The translations under genes were made by a program, and so were the position numbers. Positions 1-9,236 of a DNA stretch of 64,000 nt are shown here, piece by piece (position 1 is the stretch's first letter; each line of letters begins with the position of its first letter). The notes below the pieces were generated by a model. It worked only from the letters and a program-made list of their open reading frames with translations. It was not told where the DNA came from and searched no databases. Source of the DNA: Meconema thalassinum (taxonomy: Eukaryota; Arthropoda; Insecta; Orthoptera; Tettigoniidae); the NCBI GenBank assembly GCA_946902985.2, contig OX336389.2, positions 126,887,572 to 126,951,571 of the forward strand, read 5' to 3'.

Positions 1-458
1 TTAGAATCTTTTTTTAGTGCAGTTGCTTCCTTGCCCTGCCACTCACTTTTTGTTTTGCTCAGCAGTTCCCTATATTCTTTCCTTAGACGACACAATTCTC
101 CTCTTACGTATCATCCCCTTTTCTCTTGTATAACTTCAGTGCCCAAATAACTTGGGTTTTCTTCCTTCTATAAGATTCATCGTACCACCCTTTAATTCTC
201 TCTACCTTTATTCTAGCTTTCACGCACATTTTCCGCCTGGCAATCATAACTGAATTCTCAAAAATTTGTATTACCTCTTCAAGTTGATCATTACCGATCA
301 TTAAATTTATCCTTACCTTTATAAGTTCAAAATTTTCTCCCTGGAACTAGTTCTGGAACTCTCTGCAGTTTTCCTCCCTCCTTCTGAATCTCTTTACTTT
401 CCTCTCTTTAGCTTTAACTTGTGGGTTTCCCTTTGATTTTGTCACCGCTCCCTGCATA
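1..458 (-). pseudogene. LINE ORF2 fragment: linker between endonuclease and reverse transcriptase
   Basis: This is the minus-strand continuation of the endonuclease at 2,728-3,427 after removal of the hAT insertion. The best frame (301 to 104) is rich in K, R and E and contains the motif WYDESYRRKK followed by ALKLYKRKG. That resembles the basic connector between endonuclease and reverse transcriptase in many insect LINE ORF2 proteins, where 'WWDEEC/WYDEE' followed by lysine-rich helices is typical. Stops interrupt the frame downstream (toward position 1). The reverse transcriptase lies outside the window. It is called by family resemblance and by its position relative to the endonuclease half; the segment alone would be hard to classify. 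Confidence 0.65.
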
Positions 459-466
459 TTAATGAC
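459..466. repeat. 8-bp target-site duplication, left copy
   Basis: TTAATGAC directly precedes the hAT left end (TAGGGCTAGG) and is repeated exactly at 2,720-2,727 directly after its right end. An 8-bp duplication is the hallmark of the hAT superfamily. Confidence 0.95.
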
Positions 467-2719
467 TAGGGCTAGGATTCTGATGATTTTCATCTATTTT
501 TTGGTAAGACTGACACGTTGCTCAAATATATATATATATATGTTTCATGAAAGAATGAGTTCAATGAAGTCTATTTGTTGGGTAATTTTTTTTGCATTTT
601 TGCCATTTTTGAGGGATAGGGCATTTTGGGGGAAAATTTTATGTCATTTTGGTCATTTTTATACTATTTTCAAGAAAGAAGGATATTTTTTTTATGTTTA
701 GCTATTATAATTCTGTATTTTACTAAATTTCCGTGTTGAATATTTTGGTTGATTTCATACAAGCATAACATATATTTTCCAGGAAACGATACCCTCTTCC
801 CCTATTCCCAAAAGTATGTGTGTAATGGACTCGTCCATACAAGGAAGTACATTTGCCTCTCGCGTAGGTAGAAGGCTACAGCTAGCAATGAGTTCGTGGT
901 ATTTCTTCGAGCCGGAAGTGGTGTCATATTAGACGCGAATTTACGATATGCCTAAAGTAAAGCAAATTGTGTCTGTTAAACTAAAACAATTTGTTTCGCA
1001 GTGTGGAGAAATACTGACGGGACAATACTTTACTGCAAACTTTGTGACGTGAGAGTGGCCGCTGTAAAAAGGTTTACGGTGGAACAACATGTATCGCGTG
1101 AGAAATACAAACGTGGTCTGCAATGACTTCAGGATGAAGGAACATCACTACAACAGAAGCTTCTTGGAGAAACCCATTCATCCTTTTCACCATTCTTTGA
1201 AGAACTGTGTTGAGTGTTTCTTTGTGCCGATATCCCATTGAGTAAGTTAAACAACCCTAAATTGAACAATTTCTTAGAGAAGCACACGGGCAAATCCATA
1301 CCGGATTCCTCTACGTTAAGGAAAATCTATGTTAGACGATGCTATGAAAAAACTTTGGAAGAAATCAGGAAAAGAGTTGGAATTTAAAAAATATGGGTAT
1401 CGGTGGATGGGACGACAGACTCTTCAGGACGATATGTAGCTAACGTGGTGGTAGGAACACTGGACGAGGATGTTCCTGGGGAACACTTTCTACTCGATTG
1501 TGAGCATTTATAAAAGTGAACTGCTCAACAATCAGCAAAGTTCTTGATAAATCGTTGGCATTGTTGTGGCCTGATGACATTCGGCATTACAATGTTTTGC
1601 TCATAGTAACGGATGCAGCCCCCTACATGGTCAAGGCCGATAATTCACTTCGTGCTCTCTACTCTAAAATGGGGCATTTAACTTGTTTGGCCCACGCGTT
1701 ACACAGAGTCGCGGAGGAGGTTCGCGGTCGTATTCCAGAAGTTGACCAATTGATAGGATGTGTGAAAAAGATATTCTTGAAGGCACCCTCTCGAGTTTGA
1801 CCTTTCAAGTTAGAAGCTCCAGACATTCCACTTCCTCCTTCTCCCGTTTTGACCAGATGGGGAACCTGGATTGCAGCCTGAACGTATTATAGGGAGAACT
1901 TACAAGTGGTGAAACAAATCGTGGATTCATTTGACAGCACTGAAGCTGAATCAATCAAAGCAGCGCAAAAACTTTTGGCAGATAGTGAAATTGCAGGAAA
2001 ACTTGTATACGTAAAAGGAAATTTTGGAGTTCTTCCTACTACCATAACCGCTCTGGAAAAGTCGGAAGTGCCGCTAGTGCAGCAGTTACAACTTGTGCTG
2101 AAAGTGGTGAATGATTTGGATCGCGCGTGTGGCAAAGTGGGACAAGCTGTGTCTGAGAAGATGAAGAAGGTTTTGGAGAAAAATAAAGGGTATCAGACAA
2201 TGTGTTCATTTGCTAAAATTTTGTCAAGTGAAACATTTTCTCTTTGTGACATTGACGACAGTGAATTAAATTCAAGTGAAATTTTTTACGTTAAGTATGC
2301 TTCTGTTTTGTCGGTGGAGGTAGAAAGGCGCTTTTCTATGTATAAAGCTTTGTTGGCTGACAATAGACAATAATTTTCATTTGAAAATCTACATCATGAA
2401 TTCGTTGTTCATTGCAACTCACACATTTTGGAATGAACAATTGGGACCTTTATGGCTGAGAAACGTCTGTTTTGTAAATATGTAAGTATTATTTTTAAAA
2501 TTCATAACTTGAAAATGTATTACAAAATGTCTGTTTTGCCAATATTAATAGCTTGAATTATTTTTTTTACCACACAAGACTAAAACAATAAAGAGATCAT
2601 AGAAAATCAAAGGTCATTTTTTTTAACAATTAGGCCATTTTCTGCATATTTTAGGTCATAAATGCATTTTTTATTTCGCATTTTTTGAACTTTTTTAGGT
2701 CATCATAATCCCAGTCCTA
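467..2719 (+). mobile_element. hAT DNA transposon, 2,253 bp, decayed
   Basis: The left end reads TAGGGCTAGGATTCTGATGA and the reverse complement of the right end reads TAGGACTGGGATTATGATGA, so 17 of 20 positions match. Perfect 8-bp duplications (459-466 and 2,720-2,727) flank it. The interior encodes a broken hAT transposase on the plus strand (948-2,373). The element sits inside the endonuclease/linker junction of a minus-strand LINE, so it is younger than that LINE. It has a short AT microsatellite at about 525-541 and T-rich subterminal DNA at both ends. Stops and frameshifts show it can no longer make a full transposase. Confidence 0.95.
948..2373 (+). pseudogene. hAT transposase, degraded
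   Basis: Fragments in shifting frames together cover a typical hAT transposase. At about 1,004-1,122 there is a BED-type zinc finger: a CxxC pair (CKLC) followed by histidine, with the final histidine position apparently replaced by tyrosine. At about 1,390-1,500 the phrase VSVDGTTD carries the first catalytic aspartate. At 1,516-1,800 VTDAAPYM carries the second, followed by TCLAHALHRVAEEVR and KAPSR, a signature of the DUF659/CGGBP1-like hAT group. At 1,906-2,373 the C-terminal dimerisation region ends in SVEVERRFSMYKALLADNR. Stops occur near 1,049, 1,384 and 1,511, with frame changes between blocks. The functions named are those of the family; this copy is inactive. Confidence 0.9.
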
Positions 2720-2727
2720 TTAATGAC
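2720..2727. repeat. 8-bp target-site duplication, right copy
   Basis: TTAATGAC, identical to 459-466, directly follows the hAT right terminus (CCCAGTCCTA). Confidence 0.95.
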
Positions 2728-3427
2728 AATTGGAAGGTGGTGTGATTCACCCCATTCTTCAACAGTGAATCTCTTAATTAGAGCTAGTGCTCCTCTGGAA
2801 CATATTGCTAGGTCTACTACATTCCCTCCATTTTCTGTTATATATGTCAAGTTGCCTCCTTCATCTCCAACACTGACACCATTTAGTATTTATAATTCCT
2901 CTGCACCACATAGTTCCAACATATTTTCTCCGTTCTTGTTGCATTCTCTGTCTTTGCTATGTCTATCCCCAAATGGGACATCAGCGACCCCCTTGCTAAA
3001 AAGGGGCTTTCTGTCTGCAACCCTAGCATTGAAGTCCCCCATAAGCACAATCTCTGTCTCTTCATATATATTTTGAATTCTGTTTATTTCCATTGTTAAT
3101 TCATCGAAAGAAAATTCTCTTGCATACGGGGAACTGTACGGAGGGTTGTAGACAAAACCATAACATACCGTTCCTTTCCACTGTCCCTTAATGTCTGCTT
3201 TTACCCACACTACTTCTTCCAGCTCTGCATTAATCAATTACGATAATTCACGCACTTTCTCATTAATTATAACAACAAACCAACCCGGGAACCTACCGGT
3301 CCGAGCTTTCTTAAGTTTAGGTTTTGTATATATATTGTAGCCATCTATTTTAACCTCATAACCTGCAGGGAGCCAGCTCTCAGCAAATCCTACAATCTGT
3401 ATATATTCTACTAAAGTATTAACTACA
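2728..3427 (-). pseudogene. LINE ORF2 N-terminus: APE-type endonuclease domain
   Basis: Minus-strand reading gives the order expected of an apurinic-like endonuclease, the enzyme that nicks target DNA for target-primed reverse transcription. An N-I-E-G start (about 3,455) corresponds to the usual N-x-x-G strand. Next comes a segment with YNPPYSS. GDFNAR at 3,039-3,022 is the diagnostic catalytic loop. Near 2,735-2,760 the end reads SHHLPI, a variant of the conserved SDHLPI in which the catalytic aspartate is replaced by histidine. A stop just before 3,237 and another near 2,888 break the frame. The lost aspartate and the stops imply no activity. The domain runs straight into the hAT target site. 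Confidence 0.88.
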
Positions 3428-4700
3428 TCATTTCCTCTCTTGTTTAAAAAACCCTCTATATTTACACATAAAATATTTCAATTTAGTACATTTTCTCCCT
3501 ACCCTCTTCCCTGGTGGTGGCATTACTTCTAGTAACTCTTCAGCCAGCCTCTCTGTCACAATTCCCATCTCTTCCCTTATGCATGTCTTCTCTCTAACTA
3601 GAATACTACCAGCTGGAGAAGAAATGACCTCCTTCTCCACATTCAACTGCTCTACAGAGATTTTCTTGCACCAAAGTTCCTTTAGACTAGTTACTCGCTG
3701 CTTGACAGTCTCACCCTTTTGCATACCACGCACTTCTCCGGTGTTCTTGTTGCTGACCTGCGTTGTTCCTGCTCGCGCAACTTCCGTATTGGACTTTGAG
3801 GTCAGTGCTCCCTGTTGAGTTAACACCACACCTTCCGCTGAATCGTCAGTTGCTCCCACCTGATTGCTACGTCTAACTGGCTCCTGTTGTTGTCGTTGCT
3901 GAAGTTGTGCCACTGTCCAAATCCACTCCCAGTTATTACCGCTTACCGTCAGCCTATTGCCTTTTACGTATGCCTTTAGACCAGAGTTATTTGCCTTCAT
4001 CAAATGAAACTGCAAGATCATCTGCTCGCTTACCTCTTCTTTGTTCATGTCCTTTCTTACCCATATCCTCTCCTCTTTCAGATTCTTTCTCTTCGCCAGA
4101 ATTCTGTGAGCCATCAGTGAAGAAACTAATGACACTTTAACGGGCCTCTTGCCCTTCACCCGCCCTATCCTGAACACATTGTCTATATCTGAGTCCCCAA
4201 TGTTTATCAGTATACCGTCCCTAATCACTCGGAGCACCTTGGACAGTAGATCCTTGGTGATTTCATTGACATCTTCCTTTAATCCGTAAATGAAGACGTT
4301 TTCTTTCTCTCATCCTGCTTGGTCTTCCTTAATTCTTTCACCTCCCATTATAATATCCTCACCTTTTCTCTTAGATCCTTTATCTCTCTACTATTTTCAG
4401 CCAGCCTCTCTGTCACTATTCCCATCTCTTCCCTTGTGCATGTCTTCATCTCCTTAAATTCCTTGCATTGCTCTCGAAGAATGTCCCGGATCTGGTCATT
4501 TTGGGACGCTTCCTTTACAATTTCTCTTTTTTTTTTTCAATTGCTTGCCATCCTAACTGACCAGGCCCTAGGTTTGACTCCACTCCTCCAATTATCAGTA
4601 GCGTCGCCACAACCAGCGCTACCATCCCCAACGCCAAAACCCCCATCTGCTCCGTGACATTGCCCACTATCACTTTCCCGACACGGAAATCGCACTTCAC
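3428..4700 (-). pseudogene. LINE ORF1 (RNA-binding protein) with hydrophobic, 2A-like N-terminus
   Basis: The frame from 4,700 to 4,515 begins with methionine, contains a hydrophobic stretch and then GGVESNLGPG. That resembles the 2A ribosome-skipping signature D-x-E-x-N-P-G-P found at the start of some LINE ORF1 proteins, but here the D is G and the first P is L. After a frame break the middle (about 4,500-4,320) is charged and helical. The main frame, 4,237-3,428 (269 codons), has an RRM-like part (RVIRDGILINIGDSDIDNVFRIG), then a basic segment with RIWVRKDMNKEEVSEQM, resembling L1-type ORF1 (transposase_22). A Q/T-rich tail follows. The likely role is nucleic-acid chaperone or RNA binding. 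Two frame breaks make this copy defective. Confidence 0.7.
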
Positions 4701-4790
4701 TCTAGCCTGCTAGCGGCTGATGACCACCCGGTACTTCTGAATAGCGATTCCCATTATTTCCTTACACTTCACTTCACTTCACTACACGTC

Positions 4791-5141
4791 TGTTACCTTG
4801 CTTGCTTAGTTGAACCTGGTAATCAACTGAATATCGGATTAATCTGGCTTAAATTTGACTTTTCAATTACGCCAATCCACACACACTTTTATATTGTTAT
4901 ATTTTGTTATAGTATTTAAGTAGACTAGCGGACCCGTGCGAGAAATCTCTCATGTTCATAAGTCATACTTTCCCCAATACGTTTATAATGAGTGACTTAA
5001 GGAGAAAGGTTGTTATTTTTTATTTCAACCAAACGATTATGGAACACCATTTTCATTTCAGTTAGAATTCCAAGCTGTACGTTCTGTAACTTAGAAGGCA
5101 ATCGCTGGAAATTCGATCATCATAACACTCACCAGTTATTC
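4791..5141. other. Intergenic; its right part belongs to the 5-8.4 kb tandem repeat
   Basis: No gene is visible. From about 5,050 to 5,153 the sequence closely resembles 6,195-6,295 (shared blocks TCAGAATTCCAAG, GAAGGCAATCACTG, ATCATCATAACACTC), so it is the left-hand continuation of the complex tandem repeat that resumes at 6,106 beyond the inserted LINE fragment. Confidence 0.6.
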
Positions 5142-5153
5142 GATATTTGTGAA
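5142..5153. repeat. Probable target-site duplication, left copy
   Basis: GATATTTGTGAA here matches GATATTTATGAA at 6,094-6,105 with one mismatch, on either side of the LINE fragment. Because the flanking DNA is itself repetitive, a chance match within the satellite cannot be ruled out. Confidence 0.55.
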
Positions 5154-6093
5154 AGCATCTTGGTCAAGATTTCCTGCTTTATCTTGTTGGCTGAGGAGCC
5201 TCTTTCTCCCTTATCTGGACAGCCCTCGTTAGAAAACTTCTTCACGCCCCGCTTACAGCGATGCTTCCTTGTTCCTATGTGCAACGATCAGCGTTAAACT
5301 CCTTCGCACACTGCCTGCAGGGCAGCTTTCCCGGTTCTGTGTGGTAGCGCTCAGCGCTAAACTCCTTTGCACGTTACCTACAGGGGTGCTTTCGCTTTCT
5401 TGAGTGGAGCGTCAGCATGAGAGCGTGCTGTAGCTGGTTTCTTTCTGTGAGCATTGTACTGTATACTGCTTCTTTGATCTCATTTTCCATGATTTCCTGA
5501 AGTCGGGTTTTGATGAATTGTGTTTGGTCCTCGACCTTTTCGGCAAGGGCGGCTATTACCACCCTACAGGATTTATTTATGTCCAGTGCCTCAGGTTTAC
5601 ATGTTTCACACAGCCATATCAGTTTCCTGTTCTTTCTTTCAAGGTCTCTGACTTCCTGACCAATGAGGCCAGTACAGTTATCGTGGGTCTTTTTCTCTGC
5701 ACCTATCGCATTCGATTGTGCTGTCCTCATTAGTGCATTGCCTCTGACATATCGAGCAGAATTCATTTTTATTGCTTCTGGGTGCATTCCGGGCAGAAAG
5801 CATCTTGGTCAAGATTTCCTGCTTTATCTTGTTGGCTGAGGAGCCTCCTTCTCCCTTATCAGTACAGCCCTCGTTGGATAAATTACTCACGCCCCGCATA
5901 TGGTGAGGCTTCCTTGTTCCTAAGTGCAACGATCAGCGTTAAACTCCTTCGCACACTGCCTGCAGGGCAGCATTCCCGGTCCTGTGTGAGAGCGATAAGC
6001 GCTAAACTCCTTTGCACGTTACCTACAGGGGAGCTTTCACTTTCCCTAGTGGAGCGTCAGCATGAGAGCGTGCTGTGGCTGGTTTCTTTCTTT
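5154..6093 (-). mobile_element. LINE 5'-end fragment with PHD-finger ORF1 and duplicated 5' region
   Basis: The minus-strand order is: 5' leader and ORF1 start (6,093 to 5,798), PHD-encoding section (5,797 to about 5,450), then a second copy of the same leader and ORF1 start (about 5,450 to 5,154). The two ~295-bp copies share long identical blocks (for example GATTTCCTGCTTTATCTTGT and CACACTGCCTGCAGGGCAGC) in the same orientation. The fragment ends abruptly after the second copy's first ~40 ORF1 codons. There is no 3' tail, which is unusual because LINE insertions usually keep the 3' end and lose the 5' end. A near-perfect 12-bp repeat flanks it. Confidence 0.75.
5374..5929 (-). pseudogene. 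LINE ORF1 with PHD-type zinc finger, frameshifted
   Basis: Two overlapping minus-strand frames (5,929-5,678 and 5,787-5,374) form one protein. The first, beginning with methionine, carries FCSICQRQCTNED then IECDRC, giving C-x2-C and C-x2-C pairs. After a frameshift near 5,690-5,700 the second supplies histidine and cysteine (HDNC) and then WLCETC. The spacing C4-H-C3 is that of a PHD finger. PHD fingers occur in ORF1 of CR1-like and related LINEs, where they are thought to contact RNA, chromatin or the partner ORF2. The C-terminal part is helical and charged, then runs into the second copy of the 5' leader. The frameshift makes it a pseudogene. Confidence 0.75.
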
Positions 6094-6105
6094 GATATTT
6101 ATGAA
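6094..6105. repeat. Probable target-site duplication, right copy
   Basis: GATATTTATGAA, one mismatch from 5,142-5,153; it directly follows the LINE fragment. Confidence 0.55.
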
Positions 6106-8390
6106 ATTAGAATGCAATTCGTCGCTGTTAACGCCATTTGTGTGCTGAGTCCATTGATAGACAGTTCAGCCGTAACTCTCACCGGTTATTCGATACATTT
6201 CAGTCAGAATTCCAAGATGTACGTTCCCTATCCTAAGAAGGCAATCACTGAAAATTGGATCATCATAACACTCATCGGTTCTTCGATATTTTTGAAATTA
6301 TACGATTTGAGTACTCAATCCATTGATTTACTGTGTCTGAAATCCATGCGAAATGATAGGAGAAAAACTGTAAGAGAATTAACGTTCAATAGTTTTAAGG
6401 TTTTAGACGACAACTCATAATTGCAGCATGTAACAGCAACAGTATTTGCAAATAGCACACTTCTTACAAAAATTGTTATTTAAGAAATTAGAATGCAATT
6501 CGTCGCTGCTAATTTATGAGGCCTATATGATGATGATATATTTATGGTTTTAGACGACAACTCATATTGTAGCATGATACAGCAACAGTATTTGAAAAAA
6601 GCACACTTCTTACAAAAACCGATATTTATGGAATTAGAATGCAGAAGAAAAACCTGTACCGAATCCATTGATTTACTGATTCTAAAAACCAGATAGAAGA
6701 AAAACTGTAAGTGAATTATCATTCAATAGTTTTAAGGTTTTAGACGAAAACTTGTAGTTGCATCATGTTAGAGAAACAGTATTTGCATAAAGCACAATTC
6801 TTACAAAAATCGATATTTATGGCATTATAATGCAGAATAAAAACCTGTTTCGCGGCATATTAATGAACTTGGAAATGATAGAAGCTGATAGAAGAAAGAA
6901 CTGTAAATAGTTCTATGGTTTTGGATGACGTAACACTCACCGGTTATACGATTCGAGTACTCAATCCATTGATTTACTGTTTCTGAAAACCATGCGAAAT
7001 GATGGAAGAAAAACCGTAAGAGAATTAACGTTCAATAGTTTTAAGGTTTTAGACAACTCATAATTGCAGCATGTTAGAGCAACAGTATTTGCAAATAGCA
7101 CAATTCTTTCAAAAATCGATATTTATGGAATTAGAATGCAGAAGAAAAACCTGTATCGCGGCATAGACCTGGAATTTAATAAATCCATTGTTTAGACGGA
7201 TGAGCTTAAATCATGTGTGTGCTAAGTCCATTGATTAAAAGCTTAGCAGTAACACTTGCCGGTTATACGATTTGAATACCCAATCCATTGATTTAGCCTA
7301 CTGATTCTGAAAACCATGGGAAATTATAGAAGAAAGAACTGTAAATGAATTAACGTTTAATACCGGTACCGTACCGTAGTTCTAAGGTTTTAGATGACAT
7401 AACAGTCACAGGTTATACGATTAGAGTACTGAAACCATTGATTTACTGTTTCCGAACACCATGCGAAATGATAGAAGAAAAACTGTAAGAGAATTAACTT
7501 TCAATAGTTTTAAGATTTTAGACGACAACTCATAATTGCAGCATGTTACACCAACAGAATTTGCAAATAGCACACTTCTTACAAAAATCTAGATTTATGA
7601 AATTAGAATGCAGAAGAAAAACCTGTATCGCGGCATATTAACAAACCTGGAATTTAACAAACCTGAAATTCCATAAATCCATTGTTTAGACGAATGAGTT
7701 TAAATCATGTGTGTGCTGAGTTCATTGACTGAAAGCTTAGCAGGATCACTCGCCGGTTATACGATTTGAGTAGCGGTATTCAATCCATTGATTTACTGAT
7801 TCTGAAAACCATGGGATATGCTAGAAGAAAAACCTGTAATGTTTAATAGTTCTAAGGTTTTTGACGACTTAACACTCACCGGTTATACGATGATTTACTG
7901 TTTCTGAAAACCATTCGAAATGATCGATATTTATGAAATTAGAATGCCGAAGAAAAACTGTAAAATAATTAACGTTTAATAGTTTTAAGGGTTTAGACGA
8001 CAACTCATAATTGCAGCATGTTTGAGCATCAGTATTTGCAAATCTCACACTTCTTACAAAAATTGATATTTATGAAATTATAATGCAATTCGTCACTGCC
8101 AATTTATGAAATTATACGATTTTAGTAGGGCCTACACATTCCTTCCATTTACTGTTTCTGAATTCCATGCAAAATGATGAAGGAAGGACCTCATAATGTT
8201 AAAATGGCATAAAACGGGCGTCACAGCGACCAAAATGTGAAGTGGACAGAAATTATGGAGCTTATCTACGTACATGCACCAACAGTATCTGCAAATCGCA
8301 CACTTCGTACAGTTTTTAAAAGTCATTTTTTAACAAATTATCGATATTTATGGAATTAAAGTGCAATTCGTCACTGCTAATGTCCATTTT
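6106..8390. repeat. Complex tandem repeat (satellite-like), about 2.3 kb
   Basis: The same blocks recur in one orientation. 'CATTGATTTACTG...TCTGAAAACCATG' occurs near 6,325, 6,666, 6,966, 7,277, 7,433, 7,781 and 8,143. 'TTTTAGACGACAACTCATAA' occurs near 6,402, 7,044, 7,515 and 7,990. 'AATCATGTGTGTGCT' occurs near 7,211 and 7,704. 'CACCGGTTATACGATT' also recurs. Block order suggests two alternating subunit types forming a roughly 455-495-bp higher-order unit in the right half (6,966 to 7,433 to 7,887). Units have drifted by point changes and small indels. Small reading frames here are chance products. The array extends left to about 5,050 across the LINE insertion. Confidence 0.8.
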
Positions 8391-8479
8391 CTTTTATTTG
8401 AATGCTGATTTTCACGATCGGTCACTTGTGAGCGCCGCAGGAGGGATGCATACTACTGAAATAATATATATGATTGTAA

Positions 8480-9236
8480 GAGACTGAATATTACAGATTT
8501 TTAATGTTATCAATGTCTCGACATGTGATTACAGGTACATGGGGATTAATACCACAACATATCAGCGACCCATACACCGCACAGTACGCTATACCAACTC
8601 CTTCGTTGTTGCTACTGCACGACTGTGGAACAATCTGCCTCGCTCTGTCAGAGGAGCAACCCCGTCCAGCTTCAAGCAGCGTTGCCAGCAGTACATACTC
8701 ACTAAGTAAATGAAAGTTGAACTCAACATTTATGCTTATATTCTTACGTCGTATTACATATATTCAAACTTTCCAATTCTCACTTTCTCATTTACTCTCT
8801 ATTTAGATATCTAAATAACCTCCTTCAGTAACGACTAATTATCTTCATCATCATCTTCATCACCATCATTAGTCTACTTTTTTTCAGTAGCCTATTTCCT
8901 TTACCTTACTGTAATTTTAAACTTACTCCTAAGTATCTTAGTTATTCGCCCTAACAATGCAACAATTAACAGCCTACACCACCAAGCTAATCCAGTTAAT
9001 ATGTATTTTATATTGTATAAAATTTGTAAAATTGTTAGATTTAAGTTGTATTTGCATTGTATATTATCAAGCTAATCCATTTCATATGTATTTTATATTA
9101 TATCAACATTGTAATATTGTTATATTTAAGTTGTATTTGTATTGTTCATCATTTATTATTTGTATAATCTGGTTAGATTGAAGGGAGGGCCCAATGGCCC
9201 TAATCTTGCCAGTCAAAATAAATCTATCTATCTATT
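8480..9236 (+). mobile_element. 5'-truncated LINE 3' end with microsatellite tail
   Basis: After the ORF2 stop at 8,709 comes about 500 bp of AT-rich 3' UTR with two similar blocks (TTATATTGTATAAAATTTGT near 9,010 and a related one near 9,095). It ends in AAGGGAGGGCCCAATGGCCC, then AATAAATCTATCTATCTATT. A GC-palindrome (GGGCCCAATGGCCC) followed by a short tandem tail is typical of CR1-like and jockey-like 3' ends, which prime on a few tail repeats. Confidence 0.75.
8500..8709 (+). pseudogene. C-terminal end of a LINE ORF2 (CR1/jockey-like group)
   Basis: The frame ending at the TAA at 8,707-8,709 reads through YQRPIHRTVRYTNSF, ARLWNNLPRSVR and SSFKQRCQQYILTK. 'R...F...A..LWN.LP..VR.....FK......L' is the highly conserved extreme C-terminus of CR1/jockey/L2-type reverse transcriptase proteins. 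Only about 65 codons are kept, so the copy is 5'-truncated as most LINE insertions are. An overlapping 69-codon frame (8,504-8,713) is a shadow. The function is that of the family; this remnant cannot encode an enzyme. Confidence 0.75.

Larger units (their letters stand above)
1..4790 (-). mobile_element. LINE (APE-type non-LTR retrotransposon), 5' part, split by a hAT insertion
   Basis: Read on the minus strand, the element starts near 4,790, carries an ORF1 (4,700 to 3,428), an apurinic-type endonuclease (3,427 to 2,728) and, beyond the hAT insertion at 467-2,719, the linker leading toward the reverse transcriptase (458 to 1). The reverse transcriptase itself lies beyond the left edge. A GTGAA-type short tandem repeat lies at about 4,765-4,790, at the probable 5' end. 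Removing the hAT and one copy of its target duplication restores a continuous LINE. The body is decayed, with several stops and frameshifts, so it is not active. The clade is uncertain: endonuclease and linker look like the RTE/L1-like insect elements seen elsewhere in this window. Confidence 0.85.

Noticed and set aside
5782..6420. 212-codon plus-strand frame
   Set aside because: It crosses the LINE leader, the target duplication and the satellite, and is antisense to the PHD ORF1.
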